From: Diploptera punctata | Taxonomy: Eukaryota; Arthropoda; Insecta; Blattodea; Blaberidae | DNA: 64,000 nt | Direction: 5' to 3' | Assembly (NCBI GenBank): GCA_030220185.1 | Contig: JASPKZ010001601.1 | Location: 1,240,001 to 1,304,000 of the forward strand | Shown here: positions 44,276-55,050 of the stretch, one piece after another | How the letters are laid out: every line of letters begins with the position of its first letter | Position numbering within the stretch: position 1 is the first letter of the stretch | The notes under the pieces: model-generated | What the model was told of the DNA's origin: nothing | Database searches by the model: none | The model's input: only the letters and a program-made list of their open reading frames with translations | Made by a program: the position numbers and the translations under genes

Positions 44276-45004
44276 GGCAATAAAGCATAAACCTGTCATT
44301 TTATGGGGTTACAAACTATATCTATCTATCTTCGGGTTTTTACAGCTGCTGCCGTCTTCCCGTGCCAAACCTCCAAAGCCTACGATCTTGGGTGGGTTAG
44401 AAACTGACATTTTAATATTAAATGAAAAAAAAAGTATAATATATGCACCATATGCACATATTAGTGAAATATGTGCTAATCCCTTGAATATGCAGTTATA
44501 TGCACTATACAATTTTGCCAATTGATTCCAAATGGCATGAAACGCATTTTCCTGTTGCATGCATATGTTTATCTTTGAAGGAATAAAACATGCAAATATG
44601 CAGAATTCCTCTCTCTAGTCATTAGCAATGCAATTCAAAGCTGGTCATGAAAAGACCGATTGTTTAATTAGGACAATTATTATTCTGACATTATTTTACA
44701 CATCATGTATGTACTTCCCTTCGACGGAAGCTATACCAGCTCTGAAAGATAAAATCTGATTTTGATTTGAACGCCGACCTCGGATGCTGAAGCGCGTAGA
44801 AGCCATTATACATCGGAAGACTTTTTCAGCAAAAACAAATTCAACATATAGTTCAGATAATAATTTATTGAGGAAATCGCACGAACGTGTTCTAGAATGA
44901 ACTTTTTCCCTTCTTTTTTACATGTGTTTGGCATAAAAACATAGAAACGTGCTAAAAATAAGATTGTCAGACTTTTCAGTTATTTAGGATTTGAAATAAA
45001 GTAT
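44276..45004. other. no recognisable gene
   Basis: Overlapping 83-codon frames on both strands around 44274-44560, without motifs. Nothing assignable. Confidence 0.25.
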
Positions 45005-45463
45005 AGCTTATTAATACCATCGAGTTCTTCATCCTCTAAACATTTGATGGCGTATTTTTTACTAGAGCAGCCATCAAATCTTTAGTGGATGAAGAAGGCC
45101 TACAACTCAATGGTATTAATAAGCTGTTAGTTTATGCTGATGATGTAGTACTATTGGCCGATAGCGAGGAGATACTAAAGGACAACACGCACACACTATT
45201 GAGTAACACTAAGAAATTAGGACTGGAAGTAAATATCAATAAAACTAAATATATGATCACACGTAGAAATACATTATATAATGGAAATTGACAGTTAATG
45301 ACAAATGAGGGAAACTTTGAGGAAGTAGTGGCTAAATTCAAATACCTAGGAACAATAATTACAAATAGGATTGAGATGCACAAATAAATTAAACATAGGC
45401 TCAACTCTGGAAATGCGTGATATTATGCATTACTGAGACTCTTGATGTCCCAACTCCTTTCAA

Positions 45464-46331
45464 GAAAAGTTAAATTGAAGATATATAAAACTATTATTCT
45501 ACCAGTTATATTATATGGGTGCGAAACGTGGACTCTTACTTTAAGAGTGGAAAGGAGATTACGAGTACTTGAGAATAGAGTTTATAAGAATTTTTTTGGA
45601 TCAAAGAGAAATGAACAGACAGGTGAATGGAGAAGACTACATAACAGTGAACTACACGATCTTTATAGTAAGCCAAATATAATAAGAACTGATCCATAGA
45701 AGACAACCAGACCACGGCCTATAAGCCCGGAAGACGAACCAAATATGGATCAAGACGCCGGCCGTGAGAGCCTACAATTATATATAATAAGAACTGTTAA
45801 GACTCATGGACTGCGATGAGCAGGACATGTGGCACGAATGGGGAATGAAAGACATGCGTGGAAGCTTCTTGTAGTTAAACCAGGAGGAAAACGCCCAGAA
45901 AAGTTAAATTGAAGATATATAAAACTATTATTCTACCAGTTATATTATATGGGTGCGAAACGAGGACTCTTACTTTAAGAGTGGAAAGGAGATTACGAGT
46001 ACTTGAGAATAGAGTTTATAAGAAATTTTTTGGATCAAAGAGAAATGAACAGACAGGTGAATGGAGAAGACTACTTAACAGTGAACTACACGATCTTTAT
46101 AGTAAGCCAAATATAATAAGAACTGATCCATAGAAGACAACCAGACCACGGCCTATAAGCCCGGAAGACGAACCAAATATGGATCAAGACGCCGGCCGTG
46201 AGAGCCTACAATTATATATAATAAGAACTGTTAAGACTCATGGACTGCGATGAGCAGGACATGTGGCACGAATGGGGAATGAGAGACATGCGTGGAAGCT
46301 TCTTGTAGTTAAACCAGGAGGAAAACGCCCA
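45464..46331 (+). repeat. 434-bp direct tandem duplication in LINE A copy j
   Basis: Both units begin GAAAAGTTAAATTGAAGATA. By eye only about four to six differences separate them, so the duplication is recent. Junction: ACGCCCAG joined to AAAAGTT. The second unit continues into the normal LINE sequence TTGGTAGAGC. Confidence 0.93.
45691..45781 (+). mobile_element. FB2 element, 91-bp end fragment with target-site duplication
   Basis: A 14-bp duplication ATATAATAAGAACT (45677-45690 and 45782-45795) encloses only the constant end of FB2: GAAGACAACCAGACCACGG through GGCCGTGAGAGCCTACAATT. Copied again at 46125-46215 by the 434-bp duplication. Heavy truncation at one end only is a retroposition signature. 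Confidence 0.85.
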
Positions 46332-46499
46332 GTTGGTAGAGCAAGAATGAGGTGGGAGAATAACATTAACTATGATTTGAGAGGAGTAGATTTTACAAGG
46401 AATGATTGGTAAATATTAGCTCAGGATAGGGATGTATGGAGAGCTTATGTCCGCGCGGCCATGAACCTACGGGTTCGATAGTGCCAGTGAGTTAGTTAA

Positions 46500-46896
46500 G
46501 ATATAGCTTATAGTGTGAGTAGCGGATATTCTGAATATCGAAAATATCAATAACATTGGTGATGATGAAGTTATCGTTTTATTAGAGGGAACATTTTGGT
46601 ACGTATAGAAAGTTGTTTATGTTGGTCTTCCTTTTCAACCCTCAAACGTTATACACGACCTGTTGTAGCACCCCATTGTGAACTACAAATTAATCAACTC
46701 AACAAGAATATATCATGCACTAACATCAAACGATTTTTAAGTAATTGATTTCTGTTCTCTGCATGACCGATTCATTGATTTTCATTACAATCGACTAATG
46801 GCATTTCATTGCAGTCATTTTTCGTGAAATTTATATTGTTTATGTGTCTAGATTTATCACAAGTGTGTAATGAAAACAAATTTTACAAACCGTTGT
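46500..46896. other. no recognisable gene
   Basis: No recognisable feature. Confidence 0.3.
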
Positions 46897-47590
46897 ATTA
46901 TCATCATCATCCGGTATCATGGCAACTGCCGCCGTCTTCCGGAAACCAAACACCATTCCTCTCTGTCCATCTATTGATCTTGCCCCATTCCTCTGATATT
47001 CATAACTGCTTGTACCCCTTCTATCCAAGTTTTCTTCGGTCTTCCTCTCTTCCTCCTTTTCATTGGGATCCATTCCATAACCATTTTTGGCAATCTTTGC
47101 TCTGGAATTCTTTTGACATGGCCATACCACTGTAATCTTTTCTTTTCTATAATATCTATGATGTCCCGGCTCCTCTTGTACACCCATAATTTCCCTTATT
47201 TCTTTATTTCGTATTCTATCCATTCTAGATTTTCCAGCTGATCTTCTTAAAACATCCATTTCTGTACTTAAAATTCTTTTCATTCCCCAGGCAGGAATTT
47301 GCCAGACTTCAGCACCATATGTTAAAATTTTTCTTGATTGCCGGCAGAAATAGATGCCCCTACGCCTGTTTCAGCCTTACTGCATTCATCAACTCTTGCG
47401 CTCTGAACTATGGTTTGATATATTTGTAATTTTCTATTTTTTGTAATATTTTTGCTCCACCAAACAGAGTTTAAAGCATTTATTGCTTGTTTTGTTTGTG
47501 CGATTCTATTTTTAATTTCCACTGTGTTATCGCCTGAATGGTCTAATTTTGTTCCTAAATAAGTTGTATTAAATGATGCAATAATTTACT
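46897..47590 (-). pseudogene. LINE C-terminal fragment, family C
   Basis: Minus strand: EIKNRIAQTKQAINALNSVW, RKLQIYQTIVQ, then MKRILSTEMDVLRRSAGKSR and IEKKRLQWYGHVKRIPEQRL with KRRKRGRPKKTWIEG, the post-RT domain of a further non-LTR family. A deletion and insertion around 47330-47400 and a frameshift near 47180 break it. It ends in CCGGATGATGATG. Related to family B by layout but with a distinct sequence. Confidence 0.85.
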
Positions 47591-47791
47591 AATTATGTCA
47601 TTACGGTGCACCATACATAAAAACTGTTCCTAGATTCTGTAAACAAGTCAATTTTACTGGTAACTGGTTGTAAATAAATGTAATAATTTAATTGAAAATT
47701 AATAATTAATTGATAAAATTTAAATTTAATAATGTTGCCTCTGTGATGCGTAAGGAAAATGTTTCTAGAACCGTGAAAAAATATGTTCGTT

Positions 47792-48530
47792 ACTTACTTA
47801 CTTACTCACTGGCACTATCGAACCCGTAGGTTCATGGCCGCACGGACATAAGCTCTCCATACATCCCTATCCTGAGCTAACGCTTTCCAATCATTCCCTG
47901 TATAATCTACTTCCCTCAAATCATAGTTAATGTTATTCTCCCACCTCATTCTTGGTCTACCAACTGGGAGTTTTCCCTCTGGCTTTCCTACAAGAAGCTT
48001 CCATGCAAGTATTTCATTTCCCATACGCGCAACATGTCCTGCCCGACGCAGTCGTATATCTGGCTTCCTATAAAGACCATTAGTTCATTGTTATGTAGTC
48101 TTCTCCGTTCATCTGTCTGTTCATCTCTCTTTGGACAAAAATTTTCCTCAGGACTTTATTCTAAAATACTCGTAATCTCCTTTCCTCTCTTAAAGTAAGA
48201 GTCCATGTTTCGCATCTATATAATATAACAGGTAGAATAATAGATTTATATATTTTCAGTTTAACGTTTTTTGAAAGGAGTTGGGACATCAAGAGTCTCT
48301 GCAATGCATAATAGCACGCATTTACAGAATTGAGCCTGTTTAATTTCTTTGTGTATCTCATTCCTATATTGTGATCATTGTACCTAAGTATTTGAATTCA
48401 GCCACTTCCTCAAAATTTCCCTCATTTGTCATTAGCTGTCCATTTCCATTATATAATGAATGTCTACGTGTGACCATATATTTAGTTTTATTGATATTTA
48501 CTTCTAGTCCTAATTTCTTAGTGTTAGTCA
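47792..48530 (-). mobile_element. LINE family A copy k with target-site duplication
   Basis: Perfect 11-bp duplication ATATGTTCGTT (47781-47791 and 48531-48541). Contains KTKYMVTRRHSLYNGNGQLM, EFKYLGT, KLKIYKSIILPVILYRCETW and the C-terminal WENNINYDLREVDYTGNDW block, with several indels (for example a missing base in GPKR and the RRLR segment cut). Confidence 0.93.
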
Positions 48531-49234
48531 ATATGTTCGTTATTAAATGTAATTTTAATATGTAAAAATGATTATAAAAACCCCTCAATAAAAACTGCAG
48601 TTAAAATAGGCCTAAATACTATTAAATATTAAGTCTGAATGAGTTAAATAAAATAAGAAATGCGCACAACGTGCAAAGAAGATAGTTCTGAGTCACTGCA
48701 GAGTTTCAACAACGATTCTGATCTCATCCTACAGTTTAACACATGACATTTCTCTCACTGTTCGCCACATCTATATTTCCCAATATAAATAAAATAAGAA
48801 ATGCGCACAACGTGCAAAGAAGATAGTTCTGAGTCACTGCAGAGTTTCAACAACGATTCTGATCTCATCCTACAGTTTAACACATGACATTTCTCTCACT
48901 GTTCGCCACATCTATATTTCCCAATATAAATAAAATAAGAAATGCGCACAACGTGCAAAGAAGATAGTTCTGAGTCACTGCAGAGTTTCAACAACGATTC
49001 TGATCTCATCCTACAGTTTAACACATGATATTTCTCGCACTGTTCGCCACATCTATATTTCCCAATATAAATAAAATAAGAAATGCGCACAACGTGCAAA
49101 GAAGATAGTTCTGAGTCACTGCAGAGTTTCAACAACGATTCTGATCTCATCCTACAGTTTAACACATGACATTTCTCTCACTGATGTTGAGTGATTCCGG
49201 GTTCTGTGGCCGTGGTCCATAGTTGGTGTTGATA

Positions 49235-49275
49235 CCAGACGTTTCGCCCTCAACTGCGGAGGGCATCTTCAGTGG
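49235..49275 (-). ncRNA. hammerhead-like ribozyme core, FB1b left arm
   Basis: Reverse complement of the right-arm core: CCA, CTGAAGA, GCCCT/AGGGC helix, GAAA, CGTC, TGG on the minus strand. Confidence 0.45.
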
Positions 49276-49676
49276 CGAGTGCTTCTAGGCGTGTTTCCTG
49301 GTCGGAAGCTCTACTTAGAGTGAACGCTGCGGGTGTTGTATTGATACTAGTGGTGGGAGCAGGGTGAGCGGGCGTGGCTCTTGCTGATTGGCTAATGGTC
49401 GTCTCCTTGTTGTCCCTAGTGTTGATGCATTTATTTTCTAGTGTACGGTACCAGGCCTTAGACAGTTTAATACCTTCCTCTTTAAACTGTCTAAGGCCTG
49501 GTACCGTACACTAGAAAATAAATGCATCAACACTAGGGACAACAAGGAGACGACCATTAGCCAATCAGCAAGAGCCACGCCCGCTCACCCTGCTCCCACC
49601 ACTAGTATCAATACAACACCCGCAGCGTTCACTCTAAGTAGAGCTTCCGACCAGGAAACACGCCTAGAAGCACTCG

Positions 49677-49717
49677 CCACTGAAGATGCCCTCCGCAGTT
49701 GAGGGCGAAACGTCTGG
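49677..49717 (+). ncRNA. hammerhead-like ribozyme core, FB1b right arm
   Basis: CCA 49677-49679, CTGAAGA 49680-49686, helix II GCCCT (49688-49692) with AGGGC (49702-49706), GAAA 49707-49710, GTC 49712-49714, TGG 49715-49717. Helix II has one more pair than in copy a (G-C next to GAAA). One unpaired U lies between A9 and helix II. Confidence 0.5.
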
Positions 49718-50124
49718 TATCAACACCAACTATGGACCACGGCCACAGAACCCGGAATCACTCAACATCATGATTACCGGCCGTGAAAGCCTGCATTCAA
49801 CTATTTCTCTCACTGTTCGCCACATCTATATTTCCCAATATAAATAAAATAAGAAATGCGCACAACGTGCAAAGAAGATAGTTCTGAGTCACTGCAGAGT
49901 TTCAACAACGATTCTGATCTCATCCTACAGTTTAACACATGATATTTCTCGCACTGTTCGCCACATCTTGCACACACGCAGTCTGGGCCGGGCTCGTTCA
50001 TTCTTTTTTTTTTAATCTTTCAGATTTGTTTGTAATTTAAATGTTTTGTATCGTTTTTACATTAACAATTTTTCACATACTTTTAAAATAACTTAAATTC
50101 AAATGATTATAACCTAATTACTTA

Positions 50125-50600
50125 GTTCCTTACTCACTGGCACTATTTAACCCGTAGCTTCATGACCTCGCGCACATAAGCTCTCCATACATCCCTATCC
50201 TGAGGTGTTTTCCAATCATCCCCTGTATAATCTGCTTCCCTGAAATCATAGTTAATGTTATTCTACCACCTCATTCTTGGTCTACCAACTGGGCATTTTC
50301 CTTCTGGTTTTCCTACAAGTAGCTTCCACGCACGTATTTCATTCCCCATACGTGCAACATGTCCTGTCCATCGCAGTGTAGGGGACTTAACTATTTTTAT
50401 TATATCTGGCTTCCTATAAAGACCATGTAGTTCACTGTTATGTAGTCTTCTCCATTCACCTGTCTGTTCATCTCTCTTTGGTCAAAATATTTCGTAAGTA
50501 CTTTATTCTCAAATCTCGTAATCTCCTTTCCTCCCTTAAAGTAAGAGTCCATGTTTCGCATCCATATAATATAACTGGTAGAATAACAGTTTTATAATTA
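50125..50600 (-). pseudogene. LINE family A, 3' end (copy l)
   Basis: From about PVILYGCETW to the 3' hairpin (CCCGTAGCTTC, weakened) with TTCCTTACTCACTGGCAC tail complement. Several indels (a missing base at AAAATATTTCG). Confidence 0.85.
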
Positions 50601-50759
50601 TAAAAAATAATAGTAAAATCAGGTCTGAAATGATAGAGTTATTTCACGATGTTTGGGCATACATTATACACAGGTTTTTTTATTTATGATTTTCGGTGCA
50701 TTTTTGTTTGTCTGGTTTTATAATATTTAAATATATATATTATAGTAGTAATATACCCT

Positions 50760-51146
50760 TTCCGCCTCTCATTGTGACCCGGGAATCCTCCTCCTATAGG
50801 GAAGTATCTTAACCATGCTAATTTAGTTCGCTTTTTATTGTATCGATGTCAGTGAGTGGCACGGGGTCAGCGTTCCGCTTTAAGGAGACCTGTGGTAGAA
50901 ACAATATATTACTAGGATGGATAAACGTGCGCTAAAAATTTACAGAGGCCTCTTTATTCAGGGCTGTGGTTCTCTTACTAGTCTGAAAATCTTCGGATTC
51001 GAGACCGACGGCTTAAAGTCCCTCCGGAGGAATTGTCCTTCGGATTATTCCATCCTAAAAACATCTGTCGACCCCGGCCGGGTTTGTACCCGCGACCCTC
51101 GGAACTTGAGGCAAGGAGCTTAACCACTAGTGCACCGCAGCTGGCT
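50760..51146 (-). mobile_element. SINE C, copy 3
   Basis: Minus-strand head at the right (A box ACTAGTGGTTAAGCTCC, B box GGTACAAACCCGGC) and the body matching 25105-25511, including GGAACGCTGACCCCGTGCC. The tail at left is diverged. Confidence 0.8.
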
Positions 51147-51185
51147 ACATTTTATAAAGTTAATAACACTGGTCAACATGATTTG

Positions 51186-51524
51186 TGTCTCATGAGTACC
51201 AATGGTTGTACTTAATGCAGTTTTTTATAGTGTTTTCAAATATGTATTCGGAATTTCTCCATCACCCACAGTTTTTTTTTATTTCAATTTCAATTAATGG
51301 ATTTAAATAACTATTTTTTTAATGAACGTTTTTTTTTTCGTCTATTTATCATCTTGGCGCAGTGAGCGATGAGCACGGGGAACACTTTCATCAGGAGATT
51401 TCAGCTGGAAAAGAGATATCAAGGCAAATGGAATCCTAATATGCTGGCCGATTATTGTTGGACCATCAAGATAGATGCTCCACAGACGGAATATGGCAGA
51501 AAATCGTCATTTCTTACTTTCTAG
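51186..51524 (+). repeat. dispersed repeat with conserved transposon-associated C-terminus
   Basis: Matches 63718-64000 over about 300 bp (TCATGAGTACCAATGGTTG, TTTCTCCATCACCCACAG). The end translates as GAVSDEHGEHFHQEISA, then, after a 2-base deletion, KRYQGKWNPNMLADYCW and a stop at 51522-51524. I recall this SDEHGE/RYQGKW/DYCW pattern from the C-terminus of many arthropod transposon-associated proteins of unknown function; that link is from memory. Confidence 0.6.
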
Positions 51525-52130
51525 GTGAGTCCGAATGTTCGAATATTGTGTAGTTAGGAATGTAGAAAATATTAAAGTGTTTGAAATTATAAATGCCTGT
51601 CTCTCGGAAACGTTGCGTGATGAAGAAGAACAGATATCATATTTGAATTCAGGAGAAAAAAATACTATCAGAATCACATATTTTTCTTTCTGAGACAAAA
51701 AAAGTTTATTTTTTGTTGCTCTGTGTTATTAAATTATGATAGAAGACAAGCAGCAATCGGAATTTAAGGCTGGAAGTTTTCAAACGCGAGTGTCCCCAGT
51801 TTCCAGGTCTCGTAGTTAATATTCTTGTTTACCGAGCAGCGGGTTAAATACGCCTTGGACATGCAGATTTTCCTCTGAAGAGAACTACCTACATTCAGTC
51901 ATGCTGTGGGCGTGTGAGAACGTCTTTGCCTGCGATGCCTATATGTGCAAATAAAGGGGGTTTCAAAAGTCTCAAAGGCTTTTATCATAAGTAGTAGTAG
52001 TAGTAGTAGTAGGACTTTATTAGACAAAAAGTAAGATATTTACAATATTATTTACAAATATGGGTCGCACGGGCAGTAAGCCGTACGTGCTGTTGACAGT
52101 CCGTTACAATAAAGTAATAATTGGTACTAG
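51525..52130. other. no recognisable gene
   Basis: No recognisable feature apart from a short (GTA)n run at 52003-52017. Confidence 0.3.
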
Positions 52131-52134
52131 TGTA

Positions 52135-52390
52135 AAGAAAAATAAACAAATACAGCAATAACATTACAATTAAATAAAGAAAACACAATAAAACTATTAC
52201 CATTAAATAATAACACAATAGCATTATTCACTAAAAACATTAACATTACAATTACATAAAGAAAACACAATAATATTACAATTAAGTAATAACACAATAG
52301 CAATAACATTACAATTACATAAAGAAAACACAATAATAATATTACAATTAAATAATAACACAACAGCATTATACACTAATTAATTTATAT
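52135..52390. repeat. imperfect AT-rich tandem repeat
   Basis: Repeating blocks ATTACAATTACATAAAGAAA and ACACAATAATATTACAATTA at irregular spacing of roughly 60-70 bp. Confidence 0.75.
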
Positions 52391-52449
52391 ATAATTGTTA
52401 ATAATTAATGGTATTGCATTTTGATAACATATATTTATTCATGAATGAG

Positions 52450-53130
52450 TGTTAAGTAATGCCACGAATGATTTGCAAATTATCGATGAATTCACAACTC
52501 ACGAAGTGAGGAGTGAATTTATCTAGAGAATTTGGAAATCAAGAGTGGCATTTGTTAGGACTATTTAACGAATAAAATTAAGCCGTTTACTCACAAATCA
52601 TTATTTAAATATAGTTATTTTAAAATATTTATATATTTAATGTAAACGGCGATGTTTGAAAACAAATGAGAAACGTTTGTTATGCTTCAATATTCTACAT
52701 CACTGCAACTAGATCATATTTATTGCCAACTAGAATCACAATATTGTAAACAATGCGTCCTAGTGGAGAAAAAATGAAACACATGAAACTGTTTGTAACC
52801 AGCATTATAGGTTATTAATTAATTTCTGATGTGCTATGATGTAAATATGTCAATTATATTTTTCTGGAATGTAAATACCTGGGAAATAATACGTTTAAGA
52901 AAGTGCAAACAGTGGTTTTTTTGTGGTATAATCAATTGCTACGAATGTTTTTCTATCATAACTCGCAAGCAGTATCTGGTTACACTCGTGCAATATATAT
53001 ACAATTTGGGAGCCACTTGATAAAATGAAAGTGATAAAATTGAGGTGAAAAAGACTGTGATTGGTTGAAAATCAAAATTCATTGAAGTGTGATTGGTAAT
53101 TGACTCCCATTTCAGGCATGAGTTAGCCTA
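52450..53130 (+). mobile_element. repeat X, copy 6 (longest, probably complete)
   Basis: Runs from AAGTAATGCCACGAATG through the hairpin (arms within 52458-52553), GGACTATTTAACG, and about 500 bp of AT-rich interior to GGCATGAGTTAGCC. The outer right end matches copies 1, 2 and 4. It lacks an ORF with a known domain. It serves as the reference for the partial copies. Confidence 0.8.
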
Positions 53131-53181
53131 GATAAACTTGCTATATTCTAGCTCCTTGTTATGGTATCTATTAAATGAACT

Positions 53182-53692
53182 AACTAATTAACTTAATGGC
53201 ACTATCGAACCCGTAGGTTCATGGCCGAGAGGATAAGCTCTCCATACAATCCTATCCTGAGCCAAGGTTTTCTAATAATCCCCTGTATAATCTACTTTCC
53301 TGAAATCATAGTTAATTTTATTCTCCCACCTCATTCTTAGTCTACCAACTGGGCGTTTTTCCCTCTGGTTTTCCTACAAGAAGCTTCCATACACGTCTTT
53401 CTTTCCCCATTCGTACCACATGTCCTGCCCATCGCAGTCTACGAGACTGTTCTTATTATATCTGGCTTCCTATAAAGACCATGCAATTCATTGTTATGCA
53501 GTCTTCTCCATTCACCTGTTTGTTCATCTCTCTTTGGTCCAACAACTTTATTCTCAAAAACTCGTAATCTCCCTTCCTCCCTTAAAGTAAGAGTCCATGT
53601 TTCGCATCCATATAAGTGACAGAATAATAGTTTTATATATTTTCAGTTTTAATGTTTTTTGAAAGGAGTTGGGAAGTCAAAAGTCTCTGTCT
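53182..53692 (-). pseudogene. LINE family A, 3' end (copy m)
   Basis: From KLKIYKTIILSLIW-like sequence to the GAACC hairpin with ACTAATTAACTTAATGGCAC tail complement. Short deletions in the GPKR and RTVKSRR segments. Confidence 0.85.
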
Positions 53693-53737
53693 GCGTATGT
53701 ATTAAATATTTATTTTATTTAACTGTTTTTTTCATCT

Positions 53738-54345
53738 TCTTCTTCTTTTTCTTCTTCACAGTTAAGCTTATTTACTAGCCTGTTCCGGCTCCAAATTGCT
53801 GCTCTTTCCATCTTTTCCTTGGTCTTCCCAACTTCTTGTTCCTCGTGGTGAATAGTTGTAAGCTGCTTTTGGTATTCTATTCTCAGTCATCCTTGCCAAG
53901 TGTTCTTTCCAGTTAGTTCTGTATTTCACTATTGTTGTGTTTAATTCCTCTACTTCTAGTTGTCTTATTTCTGTGTTGTTTTTTGTCTGTTCTTTGATAT
54001 CCTGCTATTGGCCTGAGGAATTTCATTTCAGCAGCTTGTATTCTGGCAGATTGTTGTGTTGTCACTGTCCATGTTTCGGATCCGTAAGTAATAATAGGCA
54101 CTGCCATTGTCTTGTATAATTTCATTATGGAATCTTTCTTGGCTTTATTTTTGAAAGTTCTTTTTAGTGTTCCTGTTATATAATTAAACTTATTTAGTTT
54201 GTTATTTATATCTGTTTCCGCTGTGTATGATATTTCACAACCTGGGAAGTTATATCTTACCACTTGTTCTATTGGTTTATTTTCTAATATTATCTTTGTC
54301 CGAACTTGAGTTATTTCATAGAATGGATATAATTAAACATAGTTT
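53738..54345 (-). pseudogene. LINE family B-like fragment (B6)
   Basis: Minus strand: PIEQVVRYNFPGCEISYTAE, FKNKAKKDSIMKLYKTMAVP, ITYGSETWTVTTQQS, IQAAEMKFLRPIAGY, then frameshifts. The 3' part matches 44040-44235, with tail GAAGAAAAAGAAGAAGAAG. Family B in layout (E-M-x-F-L-R, AGY) but clearly diverged from B1-B5. Confidence 0.88.
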
Positions 54346-54627
54346 GGTATAATACTGAGTGGATCGCGGCACGAAGCATTTCTAATCTTATCGAGTGTAA
54401 ATTTCGTAGTTAGGATGAACTGGATTGTGAAAGTAAAAAGTGGTTGAAAAATCTCCCTGAGGAGTAGTTCGGCACATATTTACGTGTTTTATTTTATTTG
54501 ACGATAGTTCTTAACAGTTAAGGTTGTTATTGTCGCAATTAAAACCTGGGCATAAAAGGGTAAGAACATTTGCTCACAGGTCTCTTATTTCAGGCCTGAT
54601 GTTCTTTTAAAGCTCCATGGTATGACA

Positions 54628-54935
54628 GGGATAGTAGGACCAAGGTTTAGAAGCGGGTTGCTGACCTCACATTCACATGTTTGTACGATCATCCATCAGT
54701 ATGGGAGTCAGCATGACGGTCCCCCATCCGTTATAGCTGGGTTTTCTTAACCAAAAGCCACTATTTTTAAAACTACACAAATTTCTCACGATGCTGTGTG
54801 GGCATCGGTCCCATACTGGACGAAATTCCATGAGACATTTCTTTCTCAAGGGGATTCGAACCCCATGACACAAGACTTTGCCCGACGGCCTGAAGTTACT
54901 GTATGTACCGTAAATCTACGCCACGGGACTGACTC
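54628..54935 (-). mobile_element. SINE B, copy 4 (diverged)
   Basis: Body blocks match 13780-14121 (GGGCATCGGTCCCATACTGG, CCATCCGTTATAGCTGG). The tRNA-like part near 54850-54930 is altered and longer. Confidence 0.65.
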
Positions 54936-54974
54936 AGAACATTAAATCGATGGAATCCGTACTCAGGACTTCTG

Positions 54975-55050
54975 TATCATGCAGTTCCCATCGACCCCGG
55001 CTGGGTTTGAACCAGCGCACCCAGGAATCTGAGGTAAGCATAGTTCACTC
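54975..55050 (-). repeat. SINE C head fragment
   Basis: CGACCCCGGCTGGGTTTGAA and CGCACCCAGGAATCTGAGG match the SINE C tRNA-like head on the minus strand; the body is absent. Confidence 0.6.

Larger units (their letters stand above)
45005..46497 (+). pseudogene. LINE family A copy j, rearranged
   Basis: Starts with an inverted copy of its own 5' segment (45006-45058 is the near reverse complement of 45068-45125). It then runs through YADDVVLLADSEE, KYLGTIITNR (extra GTA and stops around 45300-45420) and ILPVILYGCETWTLTLR. A 434-bp segment is duplicated in tandem (45464-45897 and 45898-46331), and each unit contains a 91-bp piece of the FB2 element. It ends in GTTCGATAGTGCCAGTGAG. Confidence 0.88.
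49183..49802 (+). mobile_element. palindromic element FB1, copy b
   Basis: Perfect 12-bp duplication ATTTCTCTCACT (49171-49182 and 49803-49814). The two arms of about 290 bp are almost perfectly complementary (left GATGTTGAGTGATTCCGGG, right CCCGGAATCACTCAACATC) around a centre near 49476. The right side carries about 33 extra bases (ATGATTACCGGCCGTGAAAG and on to CATTCAACT), the constant family terminus; the left stops where the palindrome begins. It has hammerhead-like cores in both arms and no ORF. Near-perfect arms imply recent formation or gene conversion. Confidence 0.85.
48641..49968 (+). repeat. 141-bp satellite, about five units, split by FB1
   Basis: The landmark TGCGCACAACGTGC recurs at 48661, 48802, 48943, 49084 and 49859. 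Units are nearly identical (ATGACATTTCTCTC or ATGATATTTCTCGC variants). The period is a multiple of three, giving an open 47-codon repeat on the minus strand. A 620-bp FB1 element splits the last unit. Confidence 0.95.

Noticed and set aside
48896..50001. 47-residue repeat protein on the minus strand of the 141-bp array
   Set aside because: Open only because 141 is a multiple of three; units are nearly identical at all codon positions and the array is split by a transposon.
52127..52369. 80-codon minus-strand ORF rich in Leu, Val and Ile resembling membrane segments
   Set aside because: It lies entirely in an AT-rich imperfect tandem repeat.
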